Positions 8,481-17,156 of a stretch of 64,000 nt of DNA are shown in pieces (the first letter of the stretch is position 1; every line of letters starts with the position of its first letter). The notes under the pieces were generated by a model, which was not told the origin of the DNA, did no database searches, and saw only the letters and a program-made list of their open reading frames with translations. The translations under genes were made by a program, and so were the position numbers. The stretch lies in assembly GCF_000717655.1 (NCBI RefSeq), contig NZ_JNZY01000005.1, positions 186,001-250,000 on the forward strand, written 5' to 3'. Source of the stretch: Streptomyces katrae (GTDB lineage Bacteria > Actinomycetota > Actinomycetes > Streptomycetales > Streptomycetaceae).

Positions 8481-8744
8481 CACGTACGTCCTTCCGGGAG
8501 GAGTCGGCAGGGGCTGCCTGCCGCCAGCCTACGGCGCCGCCCACGCCGGTCGGCGGGGGCGGGTCCCCGGAGCGCGAGGGGCGAGCGAAACCCGGTCCGG
8601 CCGTGGCCCCTGGGGCCGGCCGGCCGGGCGGCGCACTCTCCCCGGAGGGATCCGAACCCATCGGCGTACGAGGCCGTGCCCCATCCCGGGCAACCACGCG
8701 CACAGCCGGCGCAAGCCGACCCAGCAGCGGGAGGAAACACGCGG

Positions 8745-9269
8745 ATGAGCGAGACATCACCCGAGCACGCCGCCACGGAGCAGGCCGTGACCGTACTGAT
8801 GGCGGTGGTGCCGTGCGGCTGCGACACCGCGCGCCAGATCCTGGCGGACACGGCGCGGGCCGCCGGAGCCGCCCTGCTCGAGACGGCCGAGGCCGTGCTC
8901 GCCCTGGGAGGCTGCCGCGCGCTGCCGGCCGCCCTGGGCGCGGCCCTGCAGGCCGCGATGGACGGGGCCAGGTCCGCCGTCGCGCCGCTCGCGACCGAAA
9001 CGTACACGCGGCTGCTCCCCGACCCGCAGGCCATCGGCGAGTTGCTGAAGCGGTACCGCGGCCTGCGCCGCCGCGCTCTGGCCGCGCCGCACGACCCCGC
9101 CGTGCGCAAGGAGCTCGACGACACCACGTACACCCTGTGCATCCTGATGGGCCAACGGAACGCGAGCACGGCACTCCGCTCGGCCGAACTGCTCGTCGGC
9201 GCCGAATGGCTCGGCACCACGGTGAGGAGGAGGGTCCGGGACGCGACAACGGAGCGCCACGGGTGGTGA
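8745..9269 (+). CDS. ANTAR-like plus DUF5133 protein
   Basis: 174 residues. Residues 10-55 (EQAVTVLMAVVPCGCDTARQ and the following helices) resemble the three-helix ANTAR RNA-binding fold, in which paired proteins bind dual hairpins to prevent transcription termination. Residues 85-150 match the DUF5133 pattern of Streptomyces: TRLLPDPQAIGELLKRYRGL, then a middle helix, then DDTTYTLCILMGQRNASTAL. GGGAGGAAA eight bases upstream supports the ATG. No sensor domain or obvious partner is adjacent. The ANTAR assignment is inference and the DUF5133 assignment is firmer. Confidence 0.75.
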   Translation: MSETSPEHAATEQAVTVLMAVVPCGCDTARQILADTARAAGAALLETAEAVLALGGCRALPAALGAALQAAMDGARSAVAPLATETYTRLLPDPQAIGELLKRYRGLRRRALAAPHDPAVRKELDDTTYTLCILMGQRNASTALRSAELLVGAEWLGTTVRRRVRDATTERHGW

Positions 9270-9443
9270 GTCCCCGCCGCAACGGCGCAGCCGGCCCAGA
9301 CCCAGGCCCACGGCGAAGCCCTCCTCGAACCCCTGCTGTCCGGCGAGGACCTGGTCCCCGTCGAGGCCGGTCGGGGGCCGCCGAACTGCTGAAACGGATC
9401 CTGCGGAGGCGTCGCTGTCACAGCGAGGGGGCACGGAGCACGG

Positions 9444-10742
9444 GTGAGACCTCTCGAGCTGCGCCCCGCGGCCGCCCGCCGCACCACCACCTCCCGTCGG
9501 GCGCTGCTCGCCGGTTCGGTCGGCAATCTCGTCGAGTGGTACGAGTTCGGCGTCTACGGCTGCCTGGCCACCGTCATCGCCGCGAACTTCTTCCGGCATG
9601 AGGGGAGCAGCGGCGCCGAGGCGCTGGTCGCCACGTACGCCTCGTTCGCACTCGCGTTCTTCTTCCGGCCCGTCGGCGCCGTCCTGTTCGGGCGACTCGG
9701 TGACGGCCTCGGGCGGCGGCCCACCCTCATCGTGGTCGTCGGCCTCATGACCCTCGCCACGGCGATGATCGGCCTCCTTCCGACCCGCGCCGCCATCGGG
9801 GGCGCCGCCCCGTGGCTCCTCACGCTCCTGCGGGTACTGCAAGGGCTCTCCGCGGGCGGCGAGTTCGGCGGGGCCGTCTCCCTCATGACCGAGTACGCGC
9901 CCGCCGGCCGCCGCGGCCTCTACGGGGCGTGGCAGTCGTTCACCGTAGCGCTCGGCCTGCTCACCGGGGCCGGTACGGCCGCCGCCCTGGCGACAGCACT
10001 GCCCGCCGAGGCCCTGTACGCGTGGGGCTGGCGGATCCCGTTCCTGCTGGCCCTGCCGCTGGGCGCGGTGGCGCTGTGGCTGCGTACGGCGCTGGAGGAG
10101 CCTCCCGGGGCTCCCACGGGAGACGGCCGGGGCACTCCGGTCGGCGCCCGGGAGCTCGCGCGGGCCGTCGTGCTCGGCATCGGGCGGATCATGGGCTGGT
10201 CGGCGGCCGGCTACACCTTCCTCGTCGTCCTGCCGTCCTATCTCCAGGCGACGCTCGGTGCCTCCCTCCGCGAGGCCCTGCTCGCCACCGCCCTCGCCAA
10301 TGCCGGGTTCGCGGCGTCGATCCTGCCCGCCGGGGCCCTCAGCGACCGGATCGGCCGGCGCCCGGTGATGCTGTGCGGGGCCGTCGGAGTCGTGGTGCTC
10401 GCCCTCCCCCTCGTCCACCTGCTCCAGTCCCCCGGCTCATCACCATGGGCGAGAGCCGGGGCCGTGTTGCTCGCGGGTGCGCTGGTCGGCCTGCTGGCCG
10501 GGCCCGGACCGGCGATGCTCGCCGAGATGTTCCCGCGCCGGGTCCGCTGTACGGGGCTCGGCCTGGCCTACTCCCTGGCCAACGCGGTGTTCTCCGGCTG
10601 CGCCGGACTCGTCATCACGGCCCTGATCGCACGGACGGGAGACCCCGCCGTGCCCGCTTACTACGCCGCCGGCGCCTGCGCCCTCAGTTGTCCCGCGCTG
10701 CTGGCCCTGCGCGGGCGCGCCCACCGGGAGCCGCTGCGATGA
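9444..10742 (+). CDS. MFS transporter, metabolite:H+ symporter (MHS) family
   Basis: 432 residues with about 12 transmembrane segments. The MHS start motif GNLVEWYEFGVYGCLA is present. The inter-helix loop FGRLGDGLGRRPTL is the A-motif of the superfamily, and LRVLQGLSAGGEFGGA is the characteristic TM4-5 motif. Such carriers import small organic acids, betaines or sugars acids with protons. The stop overlaps the ATG of the anhydro-MurNAc kinase gene (ATGA), so the two are translationally coupled. That suggests, without proving, that it imports a cell-wall-derived sugar. The GTG start is preceded by GGAG at 9435. Confidence 0.9.
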   Translation: MRPLELRPAAARRTTTSRRALLAGSVGNLVEWYEFGVYGCLATVIAANFFRHEGSSGAEALVATYASFALAFFFRPVGAVLFGRLGDGLGRRPTLIVVVGLMTLATAMIGLLPTRAAIGGAAPWLLTLLRVLQGLSAGGEFGGAVSLMTEYAPAGRRGLYGAWQSFTVALGLLTGAGTAAALATALPAEALYAWGWRIPFLLALPLGAVALWLRTALEEPPGAPTGDGRGTPVGARELARAVVLGIGRIMGWSAAGYTFLVVLPSYLQATLGASLREALLATALANAGFAASILPAGALSDRIGRRPVMLCGAVGVVVLALPLVHLLQSPGSSPWARAGAVLLAGALVGLLAGPGPAMLAEMFPRRVRCTGLGLAYSLANAVFSGCAGLVITALIARTGDPAVPAYYAAGACALSCPALLALRGRAHREPLR

Positions 10743-11944
10743 GGGTGATCGGGCTGATGTCGGGGACCTCGTACGACGCCGTCGACGCCGCTGCCGCCGA
10801 CCTCGAACTGTCCCCCGAGGACGGCACATTGCACCTCGTGCCGCTCGGCATGGTCAGCGAGCCGTACGCGGCCGACGTACGGGAGGCCCTCGCCGCCGCC
10901 CTGCCGCCCGCGGCGACCACCCTGGCCGAGGTCTGCCGCCTCGACACCCGGATCGGCCAGGCCTTCGCGGCCGTCGCCGCCCGCGCCGACCGGGAACTGT
11001 GCGCAGGACGCGCCGAGTTGGTCGCCTCGCACGGGCAGACGGTGTACCACTGGGCCGAGGACGGCCGGGTGCACGGCACGCTGCAGCTCGGCGAACCGGC
11101 CTGGATCGCGGAGCGCAGCGGCTGCCCCGTCGTCTCCGGCTTCCGGACGCGGGACGTGGCGGCGGGCGGGCAGGGGGCTCCGCTGGTCAGCCTGATCGAC
11201 CTGATGCTCCTGCGCGGGCGCCCCGGCGTGCCCGCGGCCCTGAACATCGGGGGGATCGCCAACGTCACCGTGCTGCCGGCGGGCGCCGATCCCGTGGCGT
11301 TCGACACCGGCCCGGGCAACGCCCTGATCGACGCAGCGGTCCGGGAACTGACCGCCGGGCGGCTCGCCTACGACGAGGGCGGCGTGCTCGCCGCCTCCGG
11401 GCGCGTCCACGAGGGGCTGCTCGACCGGTTGCTGTCCGGGGAGCCCTACTACCGGATGCCGGCTCCCCGGACGACGGGCAAGGAGCTTTTCCACGCGGGC
11501 TACCTCCGGGCGCGGCTCGCGGGGTGCGGCGAGCTCCCGCCGCAGGACCTCGTCGCCACGCTGACGCGCCTGACCGCCCGTACGGTGGCCGATGCGCTGC
11601 GCCCTCTCGCAGCCACCGAGGTCTTCGTGTCGGGGGGAGGGGTACGCAACCCGACGCTGATGGCGATGCTCCGCGACGAACTGGCGGGCGGCGCCGCGGT
11701 ACGCGCGTCACAGGAGCTGGGGCTGCCCGCGGAGGCGAAGGAGGCGTATGCGTTCGCGGTGCTCGGGTACCTCAGTCTCCACGGCCTCCCGGGCAATGCC
11801 CCGGGGTGCACCGGAGCCGCCGGACCGCGCGTGCTCGGGTCGCTCACTCCGGGCAGCCGCCCGCTGCGCCTGCCTGCGCATCCGGGCCGCGCTCCGCACG
11901 CCCTGACCGTAGGGGGCCCGGCGAGCGCAGGGGCCGCGGTGTGA
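10739..11944 (+). CDS. anmK: Anhydro-N-acetylmuramic acid kinase
   Basis: 401 residues of the sugar-kinase/ASKHA fold. It cleaves the 1,6-anhydro bond of anhMurNAc and phosphorylates it to MurNAc-6-P during peptidoglycan recycling. Diagnostic motifs are all present: GLMSGTSYDAVDAA at the N-terminus (phosphate loop), ASHGQTVYHW, NIGGIANVT, FDTGPGNALIDA with the catalytic aspartate region, and VSGGGVRNPTLM near the C-terminus. It is translationally coupled to an upstream MHS-type transporter. No MurQ etherase or NagZ gene is in the window, so later recycling steps are encoded elsewhere. The length is slightly above the 370 residues of the E. coli enzyme because of a C-terminal tail. Confidence 0.95.
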   Translation: MRVIGLMSGTSYDAVDAAAADLELSPEDGTLHLVPLGMVSEPYAADVREALAAALPPAATTLAEVCRLDTRIGQAFAAVAARADRELCAGRAELVASHGQTVYHWAEDGRVHGTLQLGEPAWIAERSGCPVVSGFRTRDVAAGGQGAPLVSLIDLMLLRGRPGVPAALNIGGIANVTVLPAGADPVAFDTGPGNALIDAAVRELTAGRLAYDEGGVLAASGRVHEGLLDRLLSGEPYYRMPAPRTTGKELFHAGYLRARLAGCGELPPQDLVATLTRLTARTVADALRPLAATEVFVSGGGVRNPTLMAMLRDELAGGAAVRASQELGLPAEAKEAYAFAVLGYLSLHGLPGNAPGCTGAAGPRVLGSLTPGSRPLRLPAHPGRAPHALTVGGPASAGAAV

Positions 11945-12008
11945 TCGGCTCGGCGCCCGGAACCCCAGGTCCGCGCCTCGTTGATCAGCAGGCGGAGGGA
12001 AGGTTCTG

Positions 12009-12504
12009 GTGCGTCGGATCAGGCGTCACGCCGTCGCGGTACTGACGGGGCTGGTCCTGCTGCTTCCGGCGGCGGGGGTGGGAGCGGCGGCGGGAGCCGG
12101 CCCCGGAGGCGGTGCTGCCCGCGCAGCGGACGATCCGGCCCGCGTGGTCCAAGAGCAGCGGATCGACGCGCGGACGCTCGACCTCACCGTCACCTCGCCC
12201 GAGACCGAGGCGCCGGTCAGGGGTGCGGCTGCTGCTGCCTCCGGCCTGGTCGAAGACCACCGGACGTGGCCCGTCCTGCGGCTGCTGCACGGCGGGCCGG
12301 GCGACCACACCGACTGGACCACTGCATGAACCAGCAAGTGCGGGTGCGGGCTCGTCCCGCTCGGCATTCCGGCCGCCGTGTGCGCGTACCGGGGCGTCCA
12401 CGCCTGACCGTACTGGGAACGCAGCTGGTCTTCTCCTTCCCCCGGCTGATGGCGGCCCTCGGCCCTGACGGCGGCCCGGCGGCCCGGCGCAGCCGGGCCT
12501 CCTA
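12009..12504 (+). pseudogene. Decayed secreted esterase (antigen-85/EstD-like)
   Basis: A GTG start opens a good signal peptide (RRHAVAVLTGLVLLLPAAGV) and the family segment RIDARTLDLTVTSPETEAPV. The frame then runs through alanine-rich nonsense, while the +1 frame gives the expected VRLLLPPAWS. Reading returns to the first frame for TWPVLRLLHGGPGDHTDW, the oxyanion-hole region of such alpha/beta hydrolases. That pattern needs two small compensating indels. The frame then stops at 12329, far before the nucleophile elbow (GxSxG), which is absent downstream. I therefore call it a pseudogene, with the remnant running to the convergent SRAP gene. Confidence 0.7.
12481..12499. terminator. Hairpin downstream of SRAP gene
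   Basis: GGCCCGGC-gca-GCCGGGCC forms a perfect 8-bp stem with a 3-base loop immediately after the SRAP stop, and it also lies at the end of the esterase remnant. It has no T-tract. Confidence 0.5.
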
Positions 12505-13230
12505 GGCAGGAGCCTCCAGCAGCTCCGGGCCGTTGTTGCTGACGCTGTTGACCGCCGTGGAGACCGCCCGTACGTCGAGGCGACCGTCGGCGGGGGTGTG
12601 GAGGAGTGCCCGCAGGCCGTGGACGTCCTGGTAGGCGGGATCCAGCCAGGTGTCCTGGTCCTCTGGGGACACGGCCAGGGGCATGCGTGGGTGGATCCGG
12701 CCGGCCGCATCGGCGGCCTCGGTGGTGATGATCGTGGCGGTGACGAGCCAGGCGGCCGGATCGTCCTCGTCGGTCACGGCCGGATCGCGCCAGAACTCGT
12801 ACAGCCCGGCCATGGCCATGACCTCGGCGTCCTCCGGGGCGATGAAGTACGGCTGCTTGTACGCCTTCGCCGTGGCCGTGGCGGCCACGGACTGCCACTC
12901 GTAGAAGCCGTCCGCAGGCAGCAGGCACCGGCGCCGGGTGAAGGCGCGGCGGTAGGCCGGCTTCTCGTGCACCGTCTCGACCCGCGCGTTGATCATCCGG
13001 GCGCCGCCGTTCGGGTCCTTCGCCCAGGAAGGGACCAGGCCCCACCGCAGGGTGCGCAGCCGGCGCTGCACCTCCCCGGTCCCCCGGTCGGGGCGCTCGA
13101 TGACCGCCCAGACCTCGTCGGTGGGGGCCACGTTCCAGCTCGGCGCCAGCGTCTCCCGGGGATCCCAGCGGGCCTCGAACAGGCCGGCCAGGTCTTCGGG
13201 GGCCCGGCTGGAGGCATATCGACCGCACAT
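12502..13230 (-). CDS. SRAP-family DNA-protein crosslink protein (HMCES/YedK)
   Basis: 242 residues. The start at 13230 is fixed by biology: SRAP proteins need cysteine as residue 2, and the sequence begins MCGRYASS. That cysteine, freed by Met removal, forms a thiazolidine link with abasic sites in single-stranded DNA. Other conserved pieces are PSWNVAPTDEVW, RWGLVPSWAKDPNGGARMINAR (Asn and Arg of the active site), RRCLLPADGFYEWQ (catalytic Glu) and the late HPRMPLAV with the active-site histidine. It acts at stalled replication forks and in the SOS response. A GTG three codons upstream is better spaced from GGGAG but would bury the cysteine. Confidence 0.93.
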   Translation of the reverse strand: MCGRYASSRAPEDLAGLFEARWDPRETLAPSWNVAPTDEVWAVIERPDRGTGEVQRRLRTLRWGLVPSWAKDPNGGARMINARVETVHEKPAYRRAFTRRRCLLPADGFYEWQSVAATATAKAYKQPYFIAPEDAEVMAMAGLYEFWRDPAVTDEDDPAAWLVTATIITTEAADAAGRIHPRMPLAVSPEDQDTWLDPAYQDVHGLRALLHTPADGRLDVRAVSTAVNSVSNNGPELLEAPA

Positions 13231-13399
13231 GGCATCCACTCTCCCACCGCGACGGCTCCCCCGGCCGCCGGGCCGGCGCCGCGGGCGCGGGATTCAAGGA
13301 GGGGTACGTGCCCGCAGCCACCGGGGCGGCCGCCCGGGCCGCTCACCGCGGACGGCCGCCGTCTCCAGCGTAGGCCGCCATGCCGCTGCCCCGCTCAGC

Positions 13400-13815
13400 G
13401 ACGGAAGTGCGCGGCACGATCGGCCGACATCGGCGCAGGTCGGAGCGGGTCCGATCGGGCCGGAGGCCGTCGGCCGCACGGCGGGGCGCGGCTCGTACGG
13501 GGCCTGCGGTTGCCCGGCGGATACGAACGAACTCCTTGCGGATGACGTCGGCGATGTGGTGGAGCCCCTCGCGCCCCCCCTGTCGACGTCGGACTCCCGG
13601 GAGCGCTCGTGCGCGGTCCGCTTCAGGTCGCCGGCGCGTCAGCCGGGCCCGCAGCCGTGCGTCGCCGGGGTCCGTGATGCCCGCGGTGGTGTCGGTGGCG
13701 AAGATCTCCCCCGCAGGCAGCCATGGGTTTCGGGACTCGCCTGTGCGGTTCCCGTACCGGCAGCCCCCAGCGCCAGGACCGAGACCGCGACCAGGACACC
13801 CGACCGTTGTTCCAT
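13400..13815 (-). pseudogene. Frameshifted secreted hypothetical protein
   Basis: An ATG at 13815 with GGGGAG seven bases upstream opens a convincing signal peptide (SGVLVAVSVLALGAAGTGTA). After AQAS the frame becomes nonsense. The next frame gives NPWLPAGEIFATDTTAGITD and DPGDARLRARLT. A third frame gives ERSRESDVDRGGA. The second frame then resumes with EGLHHIADVIRKEFV. These blocks are in the order expected of a secreted actinomycete protein family that I recognise only by pattern. At least three frameshifts are needed, so decay is more likely than a sequencing error. No function is known. Confidence 0.6.
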
Positions 13816-14003
13816 GCCTCAACTCCCCGGCCACGGGCTCGGGCTCATGGTGCTGCACCCCGGGGCGCATCGGGATCACCGTAGGGCCTGCGGCACCGCG
13901 CCACGGGCGGCAACGCTCTGCTTGGCCGATAACAAGTGCCAGGGACGTTCGGTCAGTCACCGGTGAATTCCGGTACGCGGCACGGTCATGGTCCGGCGGC
14001 GGG

Positions 14004-15221
14004 CTACGGGGTCATGGCCTGGCCGCCGATGTCCGCGGCGCCGCCGAGCTGTCCCTGCCACCACGACTCCGCCTCGCGGTGGTTCATCGCGGCCCACGCG
14101 GGGGTCTGTTCCACCTGGCCCCGGCCGAGGCGGCGGGCCAGGGCGACCATCTCCCGCCCGGCCGCGCCCCGCGCGGCCTGGTATGCGCGCAGCAGCTCGT
14201 CCCAGGTGTCCGCCCGGCGCCAGGCGTCCTCGAACGCGGTGGCGTCCTGGAGGGCCTTGGCCGCCCCGCTGGTGTTGTGCGGGCGCACCACGGTGGCCGC
14301 ATCGCCGGCGAGCAGCAGGCGCCCGGCCGTCGTCCGCGCCGTCTCCAGGTCGTAGATGGGCTGGACGAAGGTGTCCGCCGGCTCCGTCAGCCCGATCACC
14401 TGCGCCCAGTACGGCGGGAACTCCCGGTCCAGTAACGCGCCGAGGTGCGTGGTGAGTTCCTCGGTGACCCGGCCCGGCGGGAAGCTGGTCGGGTCGTCGA
14501 ACGGCAGCCGCCCGGTCTGCGGGGGCATGGCGTACAGGACCCAGTTCACCCGGGGGCCGTCCGGCCCGGGGATGCGGTAGATGACGCAGCTTCCGCCGCT
14601 GAAGCAGACGGTGGTCACCGACTCGGCGGGCCAGCCGCCGTCGCCGAGCGCCTCCAGCCGCCGGGCGTCGAAGTTCCCCCGCCAGCAGACGTACCCGGCG
14701 TAGGCCGGCCGGGATTCGGGGCAGACCGCCTCGCGCACCACCGAGCGGTACCCGTCGGCGCCGACGACCAGGTCGAACGCCTCCGCGGTGCCCCGGGCGA
14801 GCCGTACCTCGGCCCGCTCGCCGTCGCCGGCCACACCGGTCACCGCCGCGCCCTGCCGGTAGACCACCGGGGCGGGTGTCGCCCCGCGCAGCCCTCTCCA
14901 CAGCAGACCCCAGTGGTACGAGTGGAACGGGAACGGCTGCTCCCAGAACACCCTGCCGGCCGGCCCGGCCGCCGTGTCGTCCCGGACCACCCACCTGCGC
15001 CGGGTCAGCCGGTGCGCGGCGATGCCGGCGGGCAGCGCGCCGGTGGCGGCGAGTTCGGCGGCGCGCCCGTCGTGGATGCAGAGCCCGAGTCCGCGGTCCG
15101 CCAGCCGTCCGTGGGTGCGCTCCAGCACCACCACCTCGTCCGCGCCCGCCCGGGCCGCTGCCGACGCCAGGGCGCAGCCCGCAATGCTGCCGCCCACCAC
15201 CGCGACCGTACCGCCTCGCAT
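14004..15221 (-). CDS. FAD-dependent monooxygenase (dihydroxypyridine-hydroxylase-like)
   Basis: 405 residues. The GxGxxG-type motif is VAVVGGSIAGCALASAAARAG, the DG motif is DLVVGADGYRSVVREAV, and the second FAD motif is LLLAGDAATVVRPHNTSGAA. The R-P-H-x-x-x-G variant of the last motif recalls 2,6-dihydroxypyridine 3-hydroxylase rather than 4-hydroxybenzoate hydroxylase, whose motif is GDAAHIVPP. It should hydroxylate a small heteroaromatic or hydroxylated ring with NADH. GGAGG before the ATG at 15221 fixes the start. It is downstream of, and co-directional with, the pgm gene's end, about 65 bases away. That gap suggests possible read-through but no functional link. Confidence 0.88.
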   Translation of the reverse strand: MRGGTVAVVGGSIAGCALASAAARAGADEVVVLERTHGRLADRGLGLCIHDGRAAELAATGALPAGIAAHRLTRRRWVVRDDTAAGPAGRVFWEQPFPFHSYHWGLLWRGLRGATPAPVVYRQGAAVTGVAGDGERAEVRLARGTAEAFDLVVGADGYRSVVREAVCPESRPAYAGYVCWRGNFDARRLEALGDGGWPAESVTTVCFSGGSCVIYRIPGPDGPRVNWVLYAMPPQTGRLPFDDPTSFPPGRVTEELTTHLGALLDREFPPYWAQVIGLTEPADTFVQPIYDLETARTTAGRLLLAGDAATVVRPHNTSGAAKALQDATAFEDAWRRADTWDELLRAYQAARGAAGREMVALARRLGRGQVEQTPAWAAMNHREAESWWQGQLGGAADIGGQAMTP

Positions 15222-15286
15222 ACGTGCTCCCTCCACGCGCTCTCCCGGGGCCCGCCACCCTACTGGGGCGGGGCGCCTCGCGCGGG

Positions 15287-16927
15287 TCAGTCGGCGAGTG
15301 CCGCCGATACGACGGAGCGGGCCTCCTCCTGTACGCGGGTCAGGTGGTCGGGGCCCAGGAAGGATTCGGCGTAGATCTTGTAGACGTCCTCCGTGCCCGA
15401 CGGGCGGGCCGCGAACCAGGCGTTCTCCGTGGTGACCTTGATGCCTCCGATGGCGGCACCGTTGCCGGGAGCCTCCGTCAGCACCGCCGTGACCGGTTCC
15501 CCCGCCAGGGTGTCGGCGGTGACCTGCCGGGGGGACAGCCGGCCCAGTACCGCCTTCTCCTCGCGGGTGGCCGGCGCGTCGATACGGGCGTACGCGGGCT
15601 CGCCGAAGCGGGCCGTCAGGCCGGCGTACCGCTCGCTGGGGCTCTGCCCCGTGACCGCCAGCATCTCCGAGGCCAGCAGGGCCAGGATGATGCCGTCCTT
15701 GTCGGTGGTCCACACGGAGCCGTCGCGGCGCAGGAAGGAGGCTCCGGCCGATTCCTCGCCGCCGAAGCCGATGGTGCCCGCGGTGAGTCCGTCCACGAAC
15801 CACTTGAACCCGACGGGCACCTCCACCAGTTCACGGCCCAGGTCGGCGGCCACCCGGTCGATCATGCTCGAGGACACCAGCGTCTTGCCGATGCCCGCGG
15901 CCGCCGGCCACTGCTCGCGGTGGCCGTACAGGTACTCGATCGCCGTGGCGAGGTAGTGGTTGGGGTTCATCAGACCGCCGTCCGGGGTCACGATGCCGTG
16001 CCGGTCGGCGTCCGCGTCGTTGCCGGTGGCGATCTGGAACCGGTCCCGGCCCTCGATCAGCGAGGCCATCGCGTACGGGGAGGAGCAGTCCATCCGGATC
16101 TTGCCGTCCCAGTCCAGCGTCATGAACCGCCAGGTGGGGTCGGTGTGCGGGTTGACCACGGTCAGGTCGAGGCCGTGCTCCTCGGCGATCCGTCCCCAGT
16201 ACGCGACGGAGGCCCCGCCGAGCGGATCGGCCCCGATGCGCAGGCCCGCGGCGCGTACGGCGTCCAGGTCGAGCACGGACGGCAGATCGCGCACGTACGT
16301 CCCGAGGTAGTCGTACGTACCGGTGGTCGAGGCGGCGGTCGCCCGCGCGAACGGGATCCGCCGGACCTCCTTCATGCCGCCGGTGATGATCTCGTTGGCG
16401 CGCTCCTGGATCCAGCCCGTCGCCTCGGAGCCGGCGGGTCCGCCGTGCGGCGGGTTGTACTTGAAGCCGCCGTCCGCCGGCGGGTTGTGCGAGGGGGTGA
16501 CCACCACTCCGTCGGCCAGGGCCGAGGTGCGCCCGCGGTTGTGGGTGAGGATGGCGTGCGAGACCGCGGGCGTCGGGGTGTAGCCGTCTGCGGCGTCGAC
16601 GAGCACGGTCACGTCGTTGGCGGCGAAGACCTCGAGGGCGGTGACCCGGGCGGGTTCGGACAGGGCGTGGGTGTCCGCGCCGAGGAAGAGGGGGCCGTCG
16701 ATGCCCTGCTGGGCCCGGTACTCGCAGATCGCCTGGCTGGTCGCCGCGATGTGGTCCTCGTTGAAGGCCGTGGCGAGGGAGGAGCCGCGGTGTCCCGAGG
16801 TGCCGAAGCTGACGCGCTGGCCGGGATCCGCCGGATCGGGGTGCAGGGCGTAGTAGGCCGTCACGAGCCGGGCCACGTCGACCAGGTCCTCCGGGCGCGC
16901 TTGCTGCCCCGCTCTTTCGTTGAGCAT
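15287..16927 (-). CDS. pgm: Phosphoglucomutase (alpha-D-glucose phosphate-specific)
   Basis: 546 residues, full length for the bacterial alpha-phosphohexomutase family, interconverting glucose-1-P and glucose-6-P. Domain 1 starts with [16 protein letters not shown]. The catalytic phosphoserine loop is [20 protein letters not shown]. The metal-binding loop is [12 protein letters not shown] (Asp triad), the sugar-binding loop is [10 protein letters not shown], and the C-terminal phosphate-binding loop is [21 protein letters not shown] eight bases before the ATG supports the start. It supplies glucose-1-P for glycogen, trehalose and nucleotide-sugar synthesis. Confidence 0.97.
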   Translation of the reverse strand: MLNERAGQQARPEDLVDVARLVTAYYALHPDPADPGQRVSFGTSGHRGSSLATAFNEDHIAATSQAICEYRAQQGIDGPLFLGADTHALSEPARVTALEVFAANDVTVLVDAADGYTPTPAVSHAILTHNRGRTSALADGVVVTPSHNPPADGGFKYNPPHGGPAGSEATGWIQERANEIITGGMKEVRRIPFARATAASTTGTYDYLGTYVRDLPSVLDLDAVRAAGLRIGADPLGGASVAYWGRIAEEHGLDLTVVNPHTDPTWRFMTLDWDGKIRMDCSSPYAMASLIEGRDRFQIATGNDADADRHGIVTPDGGLMNPNHYLATAIEYLYGHREQWPAAAGIGKTLVSSSMIDRVAADLGRELVEVPVGFKWFVDGLTAGTIGFGGEESAGASFLRRDGSVWTTDKDGIILALLASEMLAVTGQSPSERYAGLTARFGEPAYARIDAPATREEKAVLGRLSPRQVTADTLAGEPVTAVLTEAPGNGAAIGGIKVTTENAWFAARPSGTEDVYKIYAESFLGPDHLTRVQEEARSVVSAALAD

Positions 16928-17156
16928 CCGCCCATTCCTCCGTAGTGGATCCGTACTGAATCAAAGAGAACGACCGTGGTCATTGTGTCGCCCCCTGAAC
17001 GTGCCCGCACCGCCGCCTCGCCACTCGGCCCGCGCCTGTGCGCCCGGTCACGCAGTACCCCTGCGTCCCGCAGGTGACCGCGGGGGCGGCCGGTCGTTGA
17101 GCCCGGCGGCAGGAATACCGGCCCCCGGACCCCCGACTGCGGAGACGTGGCAGCTG

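Noticed and set aside
8630..8700. tRNA-like GGTTCGGATCC on the - strand before the DUF5133 gene
   Set aside because: The T-stem does not pair beyond three bases, and no anticodon or acceptor arm can be drawn.
13343..13960. 205-codon - strand frame as one intact gene
   Set aside because: The signal peptide with a ribosome site is in another frame, and family-like blocks are spread over three frames, so it is annotated as a pseudogene instead.
16928..17156. N-terminal extension of the amidohydrolase from 16920
   Set aside because: It would add about 79 low-complexity residues before the Tat signal, which must be N-terminal.
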